From NCBI RefSeq assembly GCF_030269765.1, contig NZ_BSTX01000004.1:318990-382989 (forward strand): 64,000 nt of DNA, written 5' to 3'. The notes beneath the pieces were generated by a model. It was not told the origin of the DNA and made no database searches. It saw nothing but the letters and a program-made list of their open reading frames with translations. Of the stretch, positions 38,621 to 47,633 are shown piece after piece; within the stretch, counting starts at the first letter, position 1, and the number at the start of each line of letters is the position of its first letter. The stretch is from Actinorhabdospora filicis. GTDB taxonomy: Bacteria; Actinomycetota; Actinomycetes; Mycobacteriales; Micromonosporaceae. The translations under genes and the position numbers were made by a program.

Positions 38621-40158
38621 ACCAGCTCCCGCTTCAGGATCTTCCCCGAGGCCGTCATCGGCAGTGACTCGCGGAACTCCACCGTCCGGGGGTACTTGAA
38701 GGCGGCCATGCGCTCCTTCGCCCAGGCGATCAGTTCCTCCTCGGTGACCTCCGTTCCCGGCTTGCGGACGACGACGGCCTTGATCTCCTCGCCGTGCCGC
38801 TCGTGCGGGACGCCGACGACGGCCACCAGGCTCACGCCGGGGTGCCGGGCGAGGGTCTCCTCGATCTCGCGGGGGTAGACGTTGAATCCGGCGCGGATGA
38901 TGAGGTCCTTGATGCGGTCGACGATGTAGTAGTAGCCGTCGGCGTCGCGGCGGGCCACGTCGCCGGTGCGGAACCAGCCCTCGGCGGACAGCACCTCGGC
39001 GGTCTCTTTAGGACGGTCGAGGTAGCCGGTCATCACGTTGTGGCCGGACACGCACAGCTCGCCGGGCTCGTCGACGCCCGCCTCGCCGCCGTCCTCGGTG
39101 ATGATCTTCGCGCGGACGCCCCAGACGGGCAGGCCGATCGAGCCGACCTTGCGGGGGCGGTCCACGCGGTTGAAGGTGGCGATGGGGCTGGTCTCGGACA
39201 GCCCGTAGCCCTCCAGGATCGGCACCGAGAAGCGCTCCTCGAAGGCGCGCAGGATCTCCACGGTCAGCGGCGCGCCGCCCGACACGCAGACCCGCAGGTT
39301 CTCCGCGACGCCCGCGATGTGGGTGTCGTCGGGGTGGTTGAGCAGGGCCCAGTACATGGTCGGGACGGCCGCCAGCATGCTCACCGACTCCGCGCGCATC
39401 AGGGCGAGGGCGCCGCCGGGATCGAAGCGGGGCATGAGGACCAGCGTCGCGCCGGTGAGGAAGCCGTGGTTCATGTTGACCGTCTGCCCGAAGGAGTGGA
39501 ACAGCGGCAGCGCCACCAGGTGCCGCTCGTGCGGGCCGGACTCGAAGAGCCGCACGCCGACCTGCGCGTTCTGGGTCATGTTGCTGTGGCTGAGTTCGGC
39601 GCCCTTGGGGCGTCCCGTGGTGCCGCTGGTGTAGAGGACGACGGCGGTGTCGGTCTCGGCGCGCGGGACCGACGGGAACGCGTCCGGCACACCGGCGACG
39701 GCCGCGCCGAGCGTCGTCGCGCCCTCCACAGGGGACGGTGCGGCCGGGTCGAGGGTGATGAGCAGGAACTCCCGGCACTGCGGCGAGGAGCTGAAGGCGG
39801 CGAACCCGTTGCGGCCCATCGGAAGTTCCGGCGTGCCCTCGAAGCACAGGTAGGCGGCGGCCTTGGCGTCGGCGAGGTGGTAGGCGATCTCGTCGGCGGT
39901 GAGCAGCACGTTCAGCGGGACGACCGCCGCGCCGGTCTTGAGGATCCCGTAGTAGGCGGGCGGGAAGTGGTGCATGTTCGGGCACGTGAGCGCCACCCGG
40001 TCGCCGGGCCCGATGCCCCGCGCGGCCAGGGCGTGCGCGACGCGGCTCGCGGCGGCGTCCACCTGCGCGTAGGTCATCCGCGCCGGGCCGCACACGACGG
40101 CTTCGCGGTCGGGCAGCTCCCGGGCGGAGTCTTCGAGCAGGACGGCGAGATTCAGCAC
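38617..40158 (-). CDS. Acyl-CoA synthetase / long-chain fatty-acid-CoA ligase (AMP-forming)
   Basis: 513 residues, ANL superfamily. P-loop-like motif VVLYTSGTTGRPKG, LVALPLFHSFGQ, the A5 motif EGYGLSETSPIATF, A7 GWFRTGDVARRDADGYYYIVDR and the A10 lysine motif PMTASGKILKREL. Activates a carboxylic acid to acyl-AMP and then acyl-CoA. GTG 40158 with GGAGG five bases upstream is the start; the reading from 40227 lacks a ribosome binding site. The chain-length preference cannot be read from sequence. Monocistronic. Confidence 0.92.
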   Translation of the reverse strand: MLNLAVLLEDSARELPDREAVVCGPARMTYAQVDAAASRVAHALAARGIGPGDRVALTCPNMHHFPPAYYGILKTGAAVVPLNVLLTADEIAYHLADAKAAAYLCFEGTPELPMGRNGFAAFSSSPQCREFLLITLDPAAPSPVEGATTLGAAVAGVPDAFPSVPRAETDTAVVLYTSGTTGRPKGAELSHSNMTQNAQVGVRLFESGPHERHLVALPLFHSFGQTVNMNHGFLTGATLVLMPRFDPGGALALMRAESVSMLAAVPTMYWALLNHPDDTHIAGVAENLRVCVSGGAPLTVEILRAFEERFSVPILEGYGLSETSPIATFNRVDRPRKVGSIGLPVWGVRAKIITEDGGEAGVDEPGELCVSGHNVMTGYLDRPKETAEVLSAEGWFRTGDVARRDADGYYYIVDRIKDLIIRAGFNVYPREIEETLARHPGVSLVAVVGVPHERHGEEIKAVVVRKPGTEVTEEELIAWAKERMAAFKYPRTVEFRESLPMTASGKILKRELV

Positions 40159-40265
40159 GGTGACCTCCGGGAGTCGTGGGTGGGGCCATCGTGCCAGCCC
40201 GGCGCGGAAAACTGTGTGCGCCGTCACAACGATCTGGTGACAATGAAGGTGGAAGGGGGGCCGCC

Positions 40266-41291
40266 ATGCATGCGAAAGCGGCGCACACCCGACAGGCCAC
40301 TCCGCTCGCCGACCCCAAGAGACCCGTCGATTCCCGCCGGGAGCACCCCCTGCTGGGGCTCCAGCGCGCCGCGGGCAACATCGCCGTCAGCCGCCTGGTC
40401 GAATCGGCCACCAAGGGCAAAACAGCCCTCCGTTCTCCGCGTTTCTCCGGTGTCGCCCGCCTGGAGGCCTGCGCCGCCGGGCGCGACCGCCTGCGCCAGG
40501 GCGACCGGGGCGACGCCGTCAAACGCGTCCAGCAGGCCCTGACCGACCTGAACCGCGGCTATGACCTGGGCGAACCCGACGGCGCGTTCGGGGGGAAGAC
40601 CGCTGCCGTCGTCCGCAGGTTCAAGGCCGACGAGAAGCTGGGGGCCACCACCGCCGGGGACGTCGGGCCCGGGACGATGAAGCGCCTCGACGAGCTGTTC
40701 GCGGCGACGGGCCCGACGCCGCTGCCCGGGCCGGTACCCACCACCGCGCCCCCGACGAAGCTGCCGACGACCGATCTGCGCGGCACCCTCCGGCTGGTGA
40801 AACTGGAGCAGCCGCGTCCGCTGCTCGGCGGGTTCCGCGGCGAATTCGGGCTGGAGGCCGACATCGATCCCGGTCCCCGGCAGCGTTTCGCCGAGTACCG
40901 CCAGTTCATCAAGGGCACCATGGTCGCCGGACCGACGGCGAAAACGATGCGCGACACGAAGCTGGGCGCCGGTGCGGGCGATCTGATGTCCCCGACCGTC
41001 TTCAAGGAGGACACCGACGGCAACCCGGTCGGCGGCTACGGCCATCGGGGCCGGATTCTCCCGTTCCTAGACGAGTACAGCAAACCCGACCGCGCCACCG
41101 GGACCCACTACCGCAACGAGGACCTCCCCGGTTTCCCCGGGCCGATCGTCACCGCGCACTGCGAGATCGACCTGGTGTTCCAGGGCATGCTCGTGGACAC
41201 CCGCGCGGATCACCCCGGTGAGCCCGAGACGCCGATCGCCGGTACCGCGCAGACGTGGACGGTGAAGGGCGCGTTCCACCCGACGCCGTGA
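40266..41291 (+). CDS. LQR-AGN motif protein with peptidoglycan-binding-like domain, copy 1
   Basis: 341 residues, no signal peptide. The N-terminal 30 residues are disordered and basic, then HPLLGLQRAAGNIAVSRLV, the short LQR-AGN motif recurrent in actinobacterial proteins linked to extracellular contractile injection systems (from memory). Next, a PG_binding_1-like domain (LRQGDRGDAVKRVQQALTDL ... DGAFGGKTAAVVRRFKADEKLG, about 78-135), a Pro/Thr linker (about 150-180) and a C-terminal domain of unknown family with GYGHRGRIL and KPDRATGTHYRNEDLPGF. Purine-rich GGAAGGGGGG precedes ATG 40266. A close paralogue follows. Confidence 0.72.
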   Translation: MHAKAAHTRQATPLADPKRPVDSRREHPLLGLQRAAGNIAVSRLVESATKGKTALRSPRFSGVARLEACAAGRDRLRQGDRGDAVKRVQQALTDLNRGYDLGEPDGAFGGKTAAVVRRFKADEKLGATTAGDVGPGTMKRLDELFAATGPTPLPGPVPTTAPPTKLPTTDLRGTLRLVKLEQPRPLLGGFRGEFGLEADIDPGPRQRFAEYRQFIKGTMVAGPTAKTMRDTKLGAGAGDLMSPTVFKEDTDGNPVGGYGHRGRILPFLDEYSKPDRATGTHYRNEDLPGFPGPIVTAHCEIDLVFQGMLVDTRADHPGEPETPIAGTAQTWTVKGAFHPTP

Positions 41292-41299
41292 GGTGGTGG

Positions 41300-41328
41300 G
41301 GGACCGGTCCGCTGAGTGGACCGGTCCC
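41300..41328 (+). terminator. Hairpin terminator between the two LQR-AGN paralogues
   Basis: Perfect 11-bp stem GGGACCGGTCC/GGACCGGTCCC with loop GCTGAGT, 9 bases after the stop at 41291. It suggests separately controlled genes. Confidence 0.65.
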
Positions 41329-41375
41329 TCGCGCTGTCGCCCTGAGCGTGTGAACGTGGCGCGAGGGGGTGCGGG

Positions 41376-42329
41376 ATGCGAGCGCATGAGACGTGGCGGG
41401 GCGAGGCGAACAGCGCGGGTGGTGCGGGTGGTGTTCGCGAGCATCCGCTGCTGGCGTTGCAACGGCAGGCGGGGAACGCGGCGGTGGGGAGGCTGCTGTC
41501 GTCGCCGAGGTTCGCGGGGGTGGCGAAGCTGGAGGCGTGCGCGGCCGACCGGGACCGGCTCGCCGAGGGGGACCGGGGTGACCCCGTGACCCGGGTGCAG
41601 CAGGGATTGGCGGACCTCGGGCGCGGCTACGACCTCGGGCGCAAGGGCGCCGACGGGGTGTACGGGCCGAAGACGGCCGGGGCGATCCGGCGGTTCAAGG
41701 CCGACGAGAGCCTGGGGTCGACGGCACACGGGGACATGAAGGCCAAGACGATCCGCGCGCTCGACCGGCTCTACGCGACCGCGACGGGGAAGAAACCCGG
41801 AGCCACCACCGAGCCGCGAGGTTCGGTCCGGCTGGTCAGGCACGATCCACTGCGCTTCATCGACAAGTCATTCCAGGGTTTCCAGTCGGTCGTGGCCGAC
41901 ATCGCTCCCGGTCCCCGTGCGCGCTTCGCCGAGTACCGCCAGTTCGTCAAGGGCGCCACGTTCGCCGGTCCGACACCCGACCGGATGACCAACCAGTCGT
42001 TCCAGGCGGGGAACCATGAGCCGCTCTCGCCCACCGATTTCAAGGAGGACACCGACGGGAACCCGCTCGGGGGCTACGGCCATCGTGACCGGACACTGCC
42101 CGGCATCCTCGACGAGTACAGCAAGCCGGACCGTGCGACCGGGACTCACTACCGGAACGAGGACTCCCCGGGCTTCTTTGGACCGGTGGAATCGGTGCAC
42201 ATGCTGGTCGACCTGGATTTCATGGCCATGCTGGTCGACACGCACAAGGATCACCCGGGCCGGCCGGAGACCCCGATACCCGGCACCACCATCTCCTGGC
42301 CGGTGAAGGGTTCCTGGCCCCCGCCGTAG
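41376..42329 (+). CDS. LQR-AGN motif protein with peptidoglycan-binding-like domain, copy 2
   Basis: 317 residues; paralogue of the previous gene over its whole length. EHPLLALQRQAGNAAVGRLL at about residue 25, then SPRFAGVAKLEACAADRDRL, the PG-binding-like repeat (LAEGDRGDPVTRVQQGLADL, KTAGAIRRFKADESLG), and the C-terminal domain with ARFAEYRQFVKGATFAGPTP, FKEDTDGNPLGGYGHRD and TGTHYRNEDSPGFFGP. The linker is shorter than in copy 1. The DNA has more G-rich codons at the 5' end than copy 1. No signal peptide, so export by a dedicated machine or an intracellular role must be assumed. Confidence 0.72.
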   Translation: MRAHETWRGEANSAGGAGGVREHPLLALQRQAGNAAVGRLLSSPRFAGVAKLEACAADRDRLAEGDRGDPVTRVQQGLADLGRGYDLGRKGADGVYGPKTAGAIRRFKADESLGSTAHGDMKAKTIRALDRLYATATGKKPGATTEPRGSVRLVRHDPLRFIDKSFQGFQSVVADIAPGPRARFAEYRQFVKGATFAGPTPDRMTNQSFQAGNHEPLSPTDFKEDTDGNPLGGYGHRDRTLPGILDEYSKPDRATGTHYRNEDSPGFFGPVESVHMLVDLDFMAMLVDTHKDHPGRPETPIPGTTISWPVKGSWPPP

Positions 42330-42337
42330 ACGCGAAA

Positions 42338-42368
42338 CGGCGGCGCGCCCAGCCACGGCGCGCCGCCG
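42338..42368. terminator. Bidirectional hairpin terminator
   Basis: Perfect 12-bp stem CGGCGGCGCGCC/GGCGCGCCGCCG with a 7-base loop between convergent genes ending at 42329 and 42390. Confidence 0.7.
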
Positions 42369-42389
42369 CCCCTCCCAGGAGAGAGGGTC

Positions 42390-44168
42390 CTACGCGGTGA
42401 CGGTCTTGGTGACCGTCCCCGTGGCTCCCTTGTCGTCGGTGACCGTGAGGGTCACCCGGAACGTGCCGTGCGCGTTGTACCAGTGCGTCGGCTGGGCGCC
42501 GGTGCCCGTGGTGCCGTCGCCGAAGGCCCACGAGTACGACACGACGCGCCCATCGGCGTCCGACGAACCCGTGCCGTTGAAGAAGCACACGCCGACGCCC
42601 GCGAAGCACTGCGCGGTGAACGACGCGGTGGGCGGTGTGTTGCCGCCCGAGCCGGTGACGGTCAGCGAGAACGAGGCCGTGTGGTCGGCCTTGTCGCCGT
42701 CGCCGGTGACGGTCACCGTGTAGGTCCCCGCCGGAGTGCCCGTGGTCGTGGTGATCGACAGGGCCGAGGACCCACCGGTGCTCACCGAGGCCGGGTCGAA
42801 GGACGCCTGGGCGCCCTGCGGGAGGCCGGACGCGGTCAGCCGGATCGTCTGGGCCGCGCCCGTGGTGAGCGTGGTCTTGACGGTGGTGCTCGCGCTCTGC
42901 CCGGGCGCGACCGAGGCCGAGGACGGGTCGAGCGCGATGGAGAAGTCGTCGGTGGGCGGGGTGCCGCCGCCGATGAAGCCCACGTAGAGCAGCTTGTTCG
43001 GGGAGCCCGAACCGAGGTTGGTCACCTTCGCCACGGCGTTGTTCACCAGCGCGTCGCGGACCTGCGACGGCGTCGCCGAGGGGTTCGCCGACAGGTACAG
43101 CGCGGCGGCGCCCACGACGTGGGGGGTGGCCATCGAGGTGCCGTTCATCGACGTCGAGGTGCTCGACGTGTAGGCCGACACGATGCCGGTGCCGGGGGCG
43201 AAGATGTCCAGGCAGGTGCCGTAGTTGGAGCCGTTGACGCCGTTCCAGTCATTGGGCAGCGCGCGGCTGTCGGTCTTGGTGGTCGCGCCGACGGTGATCA
43301 GCTGCGAGACGCGGCCGGGGGTGGAGGTGCAGGCGTCCTTGTTGTCGTTGCCCGCCGCGGCACCGAAGACCACGCCCGCCTCGGTGACCTTGCGCGCGGC
43401 GTCGTCGACGGCGGTGTCGCCACCGGCGAAGCCGACCGAGAAGTTCAGCACCGCCGGGAGCTTCTTGTTCTTGACCACCCAGTCGAAGGCGCCCAGGGTC
43501 TGCTCGGAGGTGCCGCTGCCGCTGTTGTTCAGGACGCGCAGGGCGACGCCCTTGGCCTTCTTGGCCACGCCGTAGGTCTTGCCGAGGACCGTGCCGGCGG
43601 TGTGGGTGCCGTGCCCGTGACCGTCCTGCGGGTCGGCGTCGTTGTCGACGAAGTCGTAGCCGGCGGTGACCCGGCCCTCGAAGTCGGCGTGGGACATCTT
43701 CACGCCGGTGTCGACGAGGTAGGCGGTGACGCCCTCACCGGCGTTGGCGTAGGTGTAGGACGACGACAGCGGGAGGTCCTGCTGGTCGATGCGGTCCAGG
43801 CCCCAGCTCGGCGGGTTCTGCTGCGTGTCGAGCAGGTGCCCGATGTGGACGGGGGTGACGTACTTGACGGCCGGGTCGGCGGCCAGCCGCCGCGCGGCCG
43901 TGGCGTCCATGCCCACCGAGTAGCCGTGCAGGACGGAGCTGTAGGTGATGCCGAGGGTGCCGCCGTACTCGGCGATCAGGCCGTCTCTCGCCGACGAGAT
44001 CGAGCCGGTGAGCGAGTCGTTCAGGGCCACGATGTAGCGGCCCGGGACGGTCTCGCCGCCGGTGTCGAGGATGGTGCCCTCGGCCTGCGCCGGGGCGGCC
44101 AGGGCGAGCGCGGACAGGGCTGCGGCCGTGCCGACGGCCAGGGCGAGGAAGCTTCGCCTTAAGTTCAT
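42390..44168 (-). CDS. Secreted subtilisin-like serine protease (S8) with inhibitor-I9 propeptide and PKD domain
   Basis: 592 residues. Signal peptide (1-29, ending APAQA), I9 propeptide (about 43-108, GRYIVALNDSL), S8 catalytic domain (about 140-395) with triad Asp153 (LVDTGV), His186 (GHGHGTHTAG), Ser345 (NGTSMATPH) and oxyanion Asn274 (AAGND), a beta-sandwich (about 405-505) and a C-terminal PKD domain (about 510-592, SDADGRVVSYSWAFGDGTTG). Resembles the proteinase K subgroup. Exported degradative protease. ATG 44168 is the only start giving the signal peptide. Confidence 0.94.
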   Translation of the reverse strand: MNLRRSFLALAVGTAAALSALALAAPAQAEGTILDTGGETVPGRYIVALNDSLTGSISSARDGLIAEYGGTLGITYSSVLHGYSVGMDATAARRLAADPAVKYVTPVHIGHLLDTQQNPPSWGLDRIDQQDLPLSSSYTYANAGEGVTAYLVDTGVKMSHADFEGRVTAGYDFVDNDADPQDGHGHGTHTAGTVLGKTYGVAKKAKGVALRVLNNSGSGTSEQTLGAFDWVVKNKKLPAVLNFSVGFAGGDTAVDDAARKVTEAGVVFGAAAGNDNKDACTSTPGRVSQLITVGATTKTDSRALPNDWNGVNGSNYGTCLDIFAPGTGIVSAYTSSTSTSMNGTSMATPHVVGAAALYLSANPSATPSQVRDALVNNAVAKVTNLGSGSPNKLLYVGFIGGGTPPTDDFSIALDPSSASVAPGQSASTTVKTTLTTGAAQTIRLTASGLPQGAQASFDPASVSTGGSSALSITTTTGTPAGTYTVTVTGDGDKADHTASFSLTVTGSGGNTPPTASFTAQCFAGVGVCFFNGTGSSDADGRVVSYSWAFGDGTTGTGAQPTHWYNAHGTFRVTLTVTDDKGATGTVTKTVTA

Positions 44169-44237
44169 GATGCCGGATCCAATCTGGGCCCATAGGGGTG
44201 TGGGCCGAGATCACGATCCCGTCGCCCCGGGGCGTGA

Positions 44238-46589
44238 TCAATCCGGTGGGCCATCCGTAGGGGTACGGGGAAAACCCGTCGCGGTGAGCGCGGCGCGGGT
44301 GGTCCGCAGCTTGCGGACCGCCGAGGCCACGTGCTGCTCGACGGTCCTGGGGGACAGGTAGAGGGCGGCGGCGATCTCCCGGTTGGTGCGCCCGGCGGCG
44401 GCCAGTTCGGCGACTTCCCGCTCCCTGGGGGAGAGCCGGTCGCCGTATCCGGGACGCCCGCCGCGCGGCACGTGCCCGGCCGCGCGGAGTGTCTTGCGGC
44501 AGCGGGCGGCGTCCCAGACCGCGCCCAGCGCGGTGAACTCGGCCTCGGCGGTGGCGTGGTCCCCGGCGGCCTCGGCGACCAGCGCGGCCTCGTAGGGGCG
44601 GGGCAGGTCCAGGTAGCGGCGGCGGGCCTCGTCGAGTTCGCCCCGGCACCAGGCGAGGGCGGCGTGGGCGAGGGGCGCGTCGGCGTGGGCGATGCCGGCG
44701 GCGAAGGCGCCGGTGGCGTCGACGGGGGAGAAGGGCAGCAGTTCGGCTCCCCACACCCAGTTGCCCTTGGCGCGCAGGCGGTCCACGGCCTCTTTCGCCA
44801 GGCGGGAGGGGTCTTCGCCGCGTGCGGCGAGGAGCCGCAGCCCGGCTCCGGCGGTGGCGGCGGCGACCGGTACCGCCGCGTCGTCGGCCCAGCCGAGGGC
44901 GGCGTCCTTGAGGCGGGCGGCCGATGCGTCGAAGTCGCCGCGGGCCAGGGCGAGCAGGCCCAGGACGAGGTGGGCCTCACCGGCGACGGGACGCATCCCG
45001 GCCGCCGCGTGCGCGAAGGCCGTCGCGCGGGCGGTCAGCCCGTCCCAGCGCCCGAGCGCCCAGTCCAGCCGCAGGGAGGTGCCCTCGGCGGAGTTGGCGT
45101 CGAAGGGCGCGCCGGTGCTGGCGGCCAGCCGCGCGCCCTCGGCGAGGTGCCCGGCGGCGTCGGCGTAGCGGCCCAGCCAGACCGCGCCGTCGGCGAGGTT
45201 GCAGTGCCCGCGGGCGATCAGCCGCCGTTCGCGCGCGCTGCCGGTGGGTATGGACGCCAGGGCCTCGGGCGCGCCCGGCGCGCCGGTGGCCATGAGCATG
45301 GTGGCGTGGTTGCTCATCGCCGCCGCCCACGCGATCGGGTCGCCGGAGGCCTTCGCGCGGGCCAGGCCGCGCGCGAGGTGCTTCCGGTCGTCGTCCAGGG
45401 AGGTGCCGGGGAAGTAGGCGAAACCCAGCAGCGACAGCGCCCGCGAGGCGGTGCTCGTCGGCCCGTCGTGCTCGGCGACGGCGGCGCGCACGTGGGCGCG
45501 GGCCTCCTCGATGCGCCCGAGGTGGTTGAACAGGGCCGCGCCCAGGTCGATGTGCAGGACCGCGCGCGCCTCGGGCCGGGTGGCGTGGGCGAGGGCCTCG
45601 CGCAGCAGCGCGAGGGTGGTGTCGGAGTGCAGGGAGGCGCCCGCGTTGTCGCCGAGGAGGGTGACCATGCGCTCGCGGACCTCCTCCGGCAGCGGCTCGG
45701 TGAGGGCGTCGTGGAGCAGCGCGATCGCCTCGGGGGTGCGGCCGTCTGCGAAGGCGCGCGCGGCGGCGGTCTCGGCGTGCCCGGCCCACGCGGGGTCCCC
45801 GATCGCGCGGGCGTGCCGGGCCAGGGCCGCCGGGTCGGTGAGGACGGCCAGGGCGCGGCGGTGCATGGCGTCGCGCACCGGGACCGGCACGAGCCGGTAG
45901 GCGGCCTCGGCGGCCAGCGGGAAGCGGTGGCCGAGGGCGGTGCCGTGCGCGGTGAGCAGCGCGGACGCCCGCTCGGCGGCGCGCGCGAGGTCCACCGGCC
46001 CGGCCACGGCCGCCAGGACGGCGGGCGCGGCGGGTTCCCGCAGGACCGCCGCCGCCCGGGCGAGGGCGAGCGCGTGGCCCTTGAGCGCGGCCATGCGCCC
46101 GGCGACCAGCGCGTCCAGCGTCGGCGACGCGCCGGTGGCCAGGACCTCGGCGAGCACCCCGGCGACCCCGCCGCAGTCGGCGACGGTCTTGGCGTGCGCG
46201 CCGGGCGGCTCGACGGGCCCGACGGTCACGTGCGCCGCGCCCCACGCGACGGGCCGTCGCAGCGGGAGTCCCGCCACGGGCAGCTCCTCGGGCCGGTAGG
46301 TGACCACCACGCCCACCCTGCGGGCGGCGATGATCGCGCGCAGCCGGGCGGCGGCCCGGGCGTCGAGCCACTGGGCGTCCTCGACGACGAGGGGATCGTG
46401 GAGGGGCAGCGTGGTGGGGACGCCCGCCGCGCACGCCACGCGCGGGACGTCGCCGAGCCAGTCGGCCAGCAGCGCGGTCTTGCCGGTCCCGGCCTCACCG
46501 GCCAGGAACACCGTCCAGGGCGGCGAGGCGGCGGCCTCCCGCAGCGCGGCGAGGAGACCCTCGCGGTGGATGTGTGGTAACGCGGCCAT
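44238..46589 (-). CDS. Large ATP-binding LuxR-family regulator (LAL/MalT-like)
   Basis: 783 residues. N-terminal AAA-type NTPase with Walker A FLAGEAGTGKTALLADW (about 28-44) and Walker B LVVEDAQWLD, a long helical TPR-like middle, and a C-terminal LuxR helix-turn-helix (LSPREREVAELAAAGRTNREIAAALYLSPRTVEQHVASAVRKL split over about residues 715-765). LAL regulators integrate ATP and a ligand and often control secondary metabolism or carbon use; the target here is unknown. The adjacent subtilase gene lies 69 bases downstream in the same direction. Confidence 0.9.
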   Translation of the reverse strand: MAALPHIHREGLLAALREAAASPPWTVFLAGEAGTGKTALLADWLGDVPRVACAAGVPTTLPLHDPLVVEDAQWLDARAAARLRAIIAARRVGVVVTYRPEELPVAGLPLRRPVAWGAAHVTVGPVEPPGAHAKTVADCGGVAGVLAEVLATGASPTLDALVAGRMAALKGHALALARAAAVLREPAAPAVLAAVAGPVDLARAAERASALLTAHGTALGHRFPLAAEAAYRLVPVPVRDAMHRRALAVLTDPAALARHARAIGDPAWAGHAETAAARAFADGRTPEAIALLHDALTEPLPEEVRERMVTLLGDNAGASLHSDTTLALLREALAHATRPEARAVLHIDLGAALFNHLGRIEEARAHVRAAVAEHDGPTSTASRALSLLGFAYFPGTSLDDDRKHLARGLARAKASGDPIAWAAAMSNHATMLMATGAPGAPEALASIPTGSARERRLIARGHCNLADGAVWLGRYADAAGHLAEGARLAASTGAPFDANSAEGTSLRLDWALGRWDGLTARATAFAHAAAGMRPVAGEAHLVLGLLALARGDFDASAARLKDAALGWADDAAVPVAAATAGAGLRLLAARGEDPSRLAKEAVDRLRAKGNWVWGAELLPFSPVDATGAFAAGIAHADAPLAHAALAWCRGELDEARRRYLDLPRPYEAALVAEAAGDHATAEAEFTALGAVWDAARCRKTLRAAGHVPRGGRPGYGDRLSPREREVAELAAAGRTNREIAAALYLSPRTVEQHVASAVRKLRTTRAALTATGFPRTPTDGPPD

Positions 46590-46601
46590 GGGGTGAGGCT
46601 A
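46590..46601 (-). promoter_or_regulatory. Leaderless-type promoter of the LuxR-family gene
   Basis: TAGCCT (minus strand, 46601-46596), 6 bases, ATG at 46589. Confidence 0.6.
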
Positions 46602-46607
46602 TGCAGT

Positions 46608-47102
46608 TCAGGGGCGCCGCGCACGCCCCGGGTGCCGCACCACGCCCGAGGCGCGTTCCCACGACATGCGCAGCAGGGTCCGGGCGATCTCCAGCTCCTC
46701 GGCGTCGCGCGGGGCGTAGAGCATGACGATGTTGTCGAAGAAGTCATCGCGGGCGGTGATCGGGTGCGCCTCGATCCAGCCCAGGCGGGTCAGGAAGTTG
46801 ATGATCTGCGGGTCGAGCATCAGGTGCATGAAGCCGGTGCGGTGGACGTGGCCGAACTCGTCGAGGCCGGGCATGAGGAAGGCGTCGGCGGGTCCTTTCG
46901 GCTCGCGCAGCCGCAGGGCCAGGGAGCCGGGCTCGGAGACCTGGCTGGGGCCGGTGAACACGCCGGGCAGGGCGGTGGCGTAGTCGACCAGACCCTGCCG
47001 GATGTCCGGCGGGGAGAACTGGTCGAGCTGGTCGTGCGGGATCATGGCGCCGGTGGTCTTCGGGCGGTCCCCGGCGCGCGCGAGGATGTCGATGAGCTCC
47101 AT
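46608..47102 (-). CDS. DUF5519/luciferase-domain-like protein
   Basis: 164 residues; tentative. FTGPSQVSEPGSLALRLREP, FGHVHRTGFMHLMLDPQIINFLTRLGWIEAHPI and YAPRDAEELEIARTLL recall the family annotated as luciferase-like or DUF5519, whose biochemical role is unclear. GGAGGAG at 6 bases precedes the ATG. Divergent from the HxlR regulator gene, which probably controls it; a near-palindrome lies between them. Confidence 0.55.
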   Translation of the reverse strand: MELIDILARAGDRPKTTGAMIPHDQLDQFSPPDIRQGLVDYATALPGVFTGPSQVSEPGSLALRLREPKGPADAFLMPGLDEFGHVHRTGFMHLMLDPQIINFLTRLGWIEAHPITARDDFFDNIVMLYAPRDAEELEIARTLLRMSWERASGVVRHPGRARRP

Positions 47103-47119
47103 GGTTTCTCCTCCATACC

Positions 47120-47138
47120 AACGTACTCATGGTGCGTT
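47120..47138. promoter_or_regulatory. Probable HxlR operator
   Basis: AACGTAC-N5-GTGCGTT, an inverted repeat with one mismatch containing the GTAC-type half-sites seen for HxlR regulators, in the 69-base divergent gap. Confidence 0.45.
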
Positions 47139-47171
47139 GCAGCCGTTTCGAGTCTGGAGGAGACTGTCCGC

Positions 47172-47564
47172 ATGACACAAGACGGCACATTGACCGCCCA
47201 AACGCACACCGGTGTGCGTGGGCCGCAGGACTGCGAAGTCCGCGACGTCCTGGACCGCATCGGCGACAAGTGGAGCGTGCTGATCATGGCCCGGCTCGGC
47301 GGCGGGCCGCTGCGTTACTCCGAGCTGCGGCGGGTCGTGGACGGCATCTCCCAGCGGATGCTCACGGTGACCCTGCGCGGCCTGGAACGCGACGGCCTCA
47401 TCACCCGCACCGTCATCCCGACCACCCCGCCGCGCGTGGACTACGCGCTCACCGAGGTCGGCGAGACCCTCGCCGGCGAGGTCGCCTCGCTGATCCGCTG
47501 GGCCGAGGCGAACCGCCCGTACGTCGCCGCCAGCCGCGCCGCCTTCGACGCCACCACCCCCTGA
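47172..47564 (+). CDS. HxlR-family winged-helix regulator
   Basis: 130 residues with the HxlR core CEVRDVLDRIGDKWSVLIMARL, RYSELRRVVDGISQRMLTVTLRGLERDGLI and PRVDYALTEVGETLAGEV. The Cys at the start of the core (position about 20) is the residue that senses electrophiles or redox state in several HxlR members, so a redox-type signal is possible. ATG 47172 with GGAGG upstream; a much longer frame from 46593 is shadow sequence. Confidence 0.9.
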   Translation: MTQDGTLTAQTHTGVRGPQDCEVRDVLDRIGDKWSVLIMARLGGGPLRYSELRRVVDGISQRMLTVTLRGLERDGLITRTVIPTTPPRVDYALTEVGETLAGEVASLIRWAEANRPYVAASRAAFDATTP

Positions 47565-47633
47565 GGGAATGACGGGCGGACGGTTAGAGTTGCCCACCCG
47601 TGTAAGGACCGATCCCTGCTGGAAAGGCATACC

